Assembly: GCA_016710235.1 (NCBI GenBank)
Contig: JADJLG010000001.1
Location: forward strand, 733,501-797,500
DNA length: 64,000 nucleotides
Source: Saprospiraceae bacterium
Lineage (GTDB): Bacteria > Bacteroidota > Bacteroidia > Chitinophagales > Saprospiraceae
Direction: 5' to 3'
In this document: piece by piece, positions 61,246 through 64,000 of the stretch
Position numbering within the stretch: the first letter of the stretch is position 1
Layout of the letters: every line of letters starts with the position of its first letter
Notes under the pieces: model-generated
What the model saw: only the letters and a program-made list of their open reading frames with translations
What the model was told of the DNA's origin: nothing
Database searches by the model: none
Program-made: the position numbers and the translations under genes

Positions 61246-63291
61246 ATGTTACAGCTTCAGAATTATGCAAAAGGTCAATGGGTATCAGGGATTGGTGAAG
61301 GCCAGAAATTGTTCGATGCTGTCGACGGGAGCATCGTCGGAATCGCGGGAAGCGAAGGACTAGATCTTTCAGGAATGTTTGATTTCGCGAGAAGCGTTGG
61401 CGGTCCTGCGCTTCGCGAGATGACGTTTCAAGAGCGCGGATTGATGTTGAAAGCACTGGCTCTCAAACTTACGGAAATAAAAGAAAAATATTATCCAATA
61501 TCCTATCGGACTGGAGCTACAAAATCAGATAGTTGGATTGATATCGACGGTGGTATAGGTACTTTGTTTGCCTATGCGAGCTTAAGACGCAAGTTTCCCG
61601 ATCAAAGTTTTTTTGTGGATGGTGAGCTGGCCGGATTGAGCAAATCGGGAAATTTCGCCGGTCACCATATTATGGTACCAAAAGAAGGAGTGGCCATACA
61701 TATCAATGCTTTCAATTTTCCGATATGGGGAATGCTTGAAAAAATATCTGTAAATCTCCTCGCAGGAATGCCCGCCATTGTAAAGCCTGCCACCATTTCT
61801 AGCTTTCTTACTGAAGCTATGGTAAGAGATATTGTGGCTTCTGGTATTCTACCGGAAGGTTCGCTCCAGCTTATCTGTGGCTCAGCACACAATATTTTGG
61901 ATCATGTGGAATCACAGGATGTGGTGACGTTCACTGGATCAGCATCCACAGGAAGAAAGCTCAAATCGCATCCCAGAATTTTGGCTGAAGCTGTTCCATT
62001 TAACATGGAGGCAGACTCATTGAATTGCTGTATATTGGGTGAGGATGTCCAGCAAGCCAGCCCGGATTTTGATGTTTTTATCAAAGAGGTACATCGTGAA
62101 ATGACTGCCAAATGCGGCCAAAAGTGCACCGCAATCAGAAGAATAATCGTACCTGAGCAAATGGTTGGGCCGGTACACGCTGCACTTGAGAAACGATTGG
62201 ATCAGACGCCGATAGGCAATCCAGTTCAGGCAGAAGTCAGGATGGGCGCATTGGCAGGAAAAACCCAACTCAAAGAGGTAATGGACCAATTGGAAAAATT
62301 AAAACGAGGATCGTCCGTGATATATGATAAGGGAGCAAATACTCCAATTTTGGGAGCAGAACATTCAAAAGGTGCCTTCATGTCTCCCGTATTGCTGCTC
62401 AATGAAAAACCACATATCCATTTGGAGTCTCATGAAATTGAAGCTTTCGGTCCTGTGAGTACCATTATGCCATATAGTGATATTCATGACGCCGTGAAGA
62501 TATCAAAACTTGGGAAAGGATCCCTTGTAAGCTCTGTGATTACATCAGATCCGCAAATTGCCAAACGGTATGTTCTCGGAGCAGCAGCATATCACGGTAG
62601 AATCCTTGTATTAAATGCCAGCTATGCTAAAGAAAGTACCGGGCATGGTTCGCCTATGCCATTACTTGTACATGGAGGTCCGGGGCGAGCTGGTGGAGGC
62701 GAAGAAATGGGAGGTCTGCGAGGTGTAAAACACTATATGCAACGTACTGCGATTCAGGGATCTCCATCCATGTTGTCAGAGATCACTCAGGTGTACCAAG
62801 CAGGTGCAAAAACGAGTGAATATGACAAGCACCTCTTTCAGATGTATTTTGACGAATTGAATATTGGAGATTCTATGCTCACTGCAAAACACACTGTAAC
62901 TGAAGCGGACATTGTCAATTTTGCAAACATCAGCGGTGATCATTTTTATGCTCACACGGATGTGACCAGTTTAGACGGAACCATTTTTACTGGCAGGGTT
63001 GCTCACGGATATTATATATTGTCTAAGGCAGCGGGGCTATTTGTCGATGCCAGAAAAGGTCCTGTTTTGCTCAATTACGGCTTGGACGAATGCCGATTCA
63101 CAAAACCGGTTTACCCGGGCATGACCATAGGAGTAAGATTGACGGTCAAAGAGAAAACCGCCCAGGAAAAGAAAAACGATGATGACATCCCAAAAGGAAT
63201 TGTAAGATGGTTGGTTGAGGTAAGCGACGAAGCCGGAGAAATGGTGGCTTTAGCAACTATCTTGACTATGGTGAAACGCAAGGCAATTTGA
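61246..63291 (+). CDS. paaZ: PaaZ-type bifunctional aldehyde dehydrogenase/enoyl-CoA hydratase
   Basis: Bifunctional ring-opening enzyme of aerobic phenylacetate breakdown: a MaoC-like hydratase opens oxepin-CoA and the dehydrogenase oxidises the resulting aldehyde. From ATG 61246 there are 681 residues, the family length. The N-terminal ALDH domain shows NAFNFPIWG, VTFTGSASTGRK, E255 in NMEADS and the nucleophile C294 in KCGQKCTAI. The C-terminal hydratase (from about 540) has NISGDHFYAHTD. ATG 61246 gives the standard MLQLQNYAKGQWVSG start; the frame extends to 61195 but passes the -7 box. No other paa gene is in the window, so the substrate could be a related CoA ester. Confidence 0.9.
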   Translation: MLQLQNYAKGQWVSGIGEGQKLFDAVDGSIVGIAGSEGLDLSGMFDFARSVGGPALREMTFQERGLMLKALALKLTEIKEKYYPISYRTGATKSDSWIDIDGGIGTLFAYASLRRKFPDQSFFVDGELAGLSKSGNFAGHHIMVPKEGVAIHINAFNFPIWGMLEKISVNLLAGMPAIVKPATISSFLTEAMVRDIVASGILPEGSLQLICGSAHNILDHVESQDVVTFTGSASTGRKLKSHPRILAEAVPFNMEADSLNCCILGEDVQQASPDFDVFIKEVHREMTAKCGQKCTAIRRIIVPEQMVGPVHAALEKRLDQTPIGNPVQAEVRMGALAGKTQLKEVMDQLEKLKRGSSVIYDKGANTPILGAEHSKGAFMSPVLLLNEKPHIHLESHEIEAFGPVSTIMPYSDIHDAVKISKLGKGSLVSSVITSDPQIAKRYVLGAAAYHGRILVLNASYAKESTGHGSPMPLLVHGGPGRAGGGEEMGGLRGVKHYMQRTAIQGSPSMLSEITQVYQAGAKTSEYDKHLFQMYFDELNIGDSMLTAKHTVTEADIVNFANISGDHFYAHTDVTSLDGTIFTGRVAHGYYILSKAAGLFVDARKGPVLLNYGLDECRFTKPVYPGMTIGVRLTVKEKTAQEKKNDDDIPKGIVRWLVEVSDEAGEMVALATILTMVKRKAI

Positions 63292-63401
63292 ATTCTGCAC
63301 TTTAAGTGAGTGGAAGAAAAGGCCTTTAAGTCGTTCATTTTCACAATTGTGCCAAAATTGGGCTCTTTTTCAATGAGTTATAAAATTTTTTTCTAAAATA
63401 A

Positions 63402-63434
63402 TTTGGAAAATGTGATCCCTCTGAATTACATTTG
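63402..63434 (+). promoter_or_regulatory. Promoter of rplM-rpsI
   Basis: TTTG at 63402-63405 and TACATTTG at 63427-63434 are separated by 21 bases, matching the Bacteroidota consensus. The GTG start of rplM lies 44 bases after the -7 box. Confidence 0.7.
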
Positions 63435-63478
63435 CGTCCGCTTTTGAAAAAGCTATCGTTCAATCAAAAAATTAAATC

Positions 63479-63922
63479 GTGAATACATTAAGTTACAAAA
63501 CCGTACATGCGCGCAAAGAGGATATAGTGCGCAAATGGTATGTAGTCGATGCAGAAGGTGAGGTTGTAGGTCGTATGAGTTCGAAGATTGCTCATATACT
63601 GAGAGGAAAGCATAAAGTGAGCTACACCCCTCATGTGGATTGTGGGGACTACGTGATCGTCATCAATGCTGACAAGGTTAGATTTACAGGCAAAAAAATG
63701 ACTGATAAGATTTACTCTACTTATAGTGGATATCCTGGCGGTCAAAAATTGGCTACTCCTAGAGAAGTCATGCAGAAATTTCCTACAAGAGTCGTAGAAA
63801 ATGCGATCAAGAAGATGTTACCGAAGAATAAATTGGGTGACGCCATGTACAGAAAATTATTCGTTTACGCAGGACCAGAGCATCAACATGCTGCTCAAAA
63901 ACCTGAAACCATCAAATTTTAA
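63479..63922 (+). CDS. rplM: 50S ribosomal protein L13
   Basis: Large-subunit assembly protein of 147 residues, starting with GTG at 63479 because the product begins with the typical NTLSYKTVHARKE. RKWYVVDAEGEVVGRMSSKIA, LRGKHKVSYTPHVDCGDYV, YSGYPGG and MLPKNKLGDAMYRKLFVYAG are diagnostic. No ATG precedes in frame. rpsI follows after eight bases. Confidence 0.97.
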   Translation: MNTLSYKTVHARKEDIVRKWYVVDAEGEVVGRMSSKIAHILRGKHKVSYTPHVDCGDYVIVINADKVRFTGKKMTDKIYSTYSGYPGGQKLATPREVMQKFPTRVVENAIKKMLPKNKLGDAMYRKLFVYAGPEHQHAAQKPETIKF

Positions 63923-63930
63923 ATCGATCT

Positions 63931-64000
63931 ATGGAAATCATTAATGCAGTCGGAAGACGTAAAGCAGCGATCGCCAGAGTTTATCTCAAGAAAGCCAGCG
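63931..64000 (+). CDS. rpsI: 30S ribosomal protein S9 (partial, cut by window end)
   Basis: Only the first 23 codons are inside the window. MEIINAVGRRKAAIARVYLK is the typical S9 N-terminus with the GRRK tRNA-contacting family pattern. It starts eight bases after the rplM stop, the usual L13-S9 operon order. Confidence 0.92.
   Translation, partial: MEIINAVGRRKAAIARVYLKKAS

Noticed and set aside
1..64000. CRISPR arrays, prophage genes, riboswitches and rRNA genes
   Set aside because: No regularly spaced direct repeats, phage structural or integrase genes, recognisable aptamers or rRNA motifs were found by reading; a covariance-model search would be needed to exclude small RNAs.

Overview
The window is a chromosomal segment of a member of the Bacteroidota, most likely a Saprospiria-like lineage (the class is an inference). 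The evidence is: many genes are preceded by a TAnnTTTG -7 box, in several cases with TTG/TTTG 19-21 bases upstream; Shine-Dalgarno sites are generally absent; there is a secreted leucine-rich-repeat protein with a gliding/T9SS-type C-terminal domain; and several families are typical of the phylum (DUF5606, GYDIA-type GHMP kinase, GH3/beta-lactamase fusion, BatE-like TPR/SH3 protein, MutL-rhomboid-rhomboid-EEP cluster). Several GHMP kinases fit isoprenoid synthesis through mevalonate.

Layout. 1-5 kb: two glycosyltransferases, a convergent pair of GHMP kinases (GYDIA type and mevalonate kinase) and DNA polymerase IV. 5-11 kb: a PLP decarboxylase, then a recQ-aroQ-DUF5606-GT2 run. 11-18 kb: rmuC, an E2 acyltransferase gene (sucB-like), a membrane protein, a DinB-like protein, rfbA, and the small membrane protein-rluA-thiL operon. 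18-23 kb: a TMEM260/GT117-like membrane glycosyltransferase, rpiB and an M28 peptidase. 23-32 kb on the minus strand: yebC, a TMTC-like TPR membrane protein, a GH3-serine hydrolase fusion, a LolC/E-like permease, a small protein and two cyclophilin lipoproteins, nearly without gaps. 32-46 kb: envelope lipoproteins, a PurF-like enzyme, mutL-rhomboid-rhomboid-EEP, pth, tRNA-Gln, a glutaminyl-cyclase-like M28 protein, the LRR protein and rplU-rpmA. 45-50 kb: a BatE-like protein, uvrA and an ECF sigma factor.

50-61 kb is the accessory island and the most interesting part. A truncated IS3-family element with an in-frame stop sits at its left edge. It is followed by five tightly packed plus-strand genes: a TIR-domain protein; a membrane-anchored ParA/MinD-like ATPase with a KGGVGRS loop; a metacaspase fused through an I9-like segment to a subtilisin; a small protein resembling LecA/PA-IL lectins; and a 1729-residue protein carrying two alpha/beta hydrolase domains, an M17-N/macro-like domain, a CHAT caspase-like protease and a helical-repeat tail. 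TIR, caspase and CHAT domains recur in bacterial immune and conflict systems, so I infer an uncharacterised multi-protease defence or regulated-death module.

The window ends in housekeeping genes again: a PaaZ-type bifunctional aldehyde dehydrogenase/hydratase and the rplM-rpsI operon, the latter cut by the window edge. Start codons were moved from the longest open frame where a promoter box, family N-terminus or signal peptide argued for it; each case is stated.
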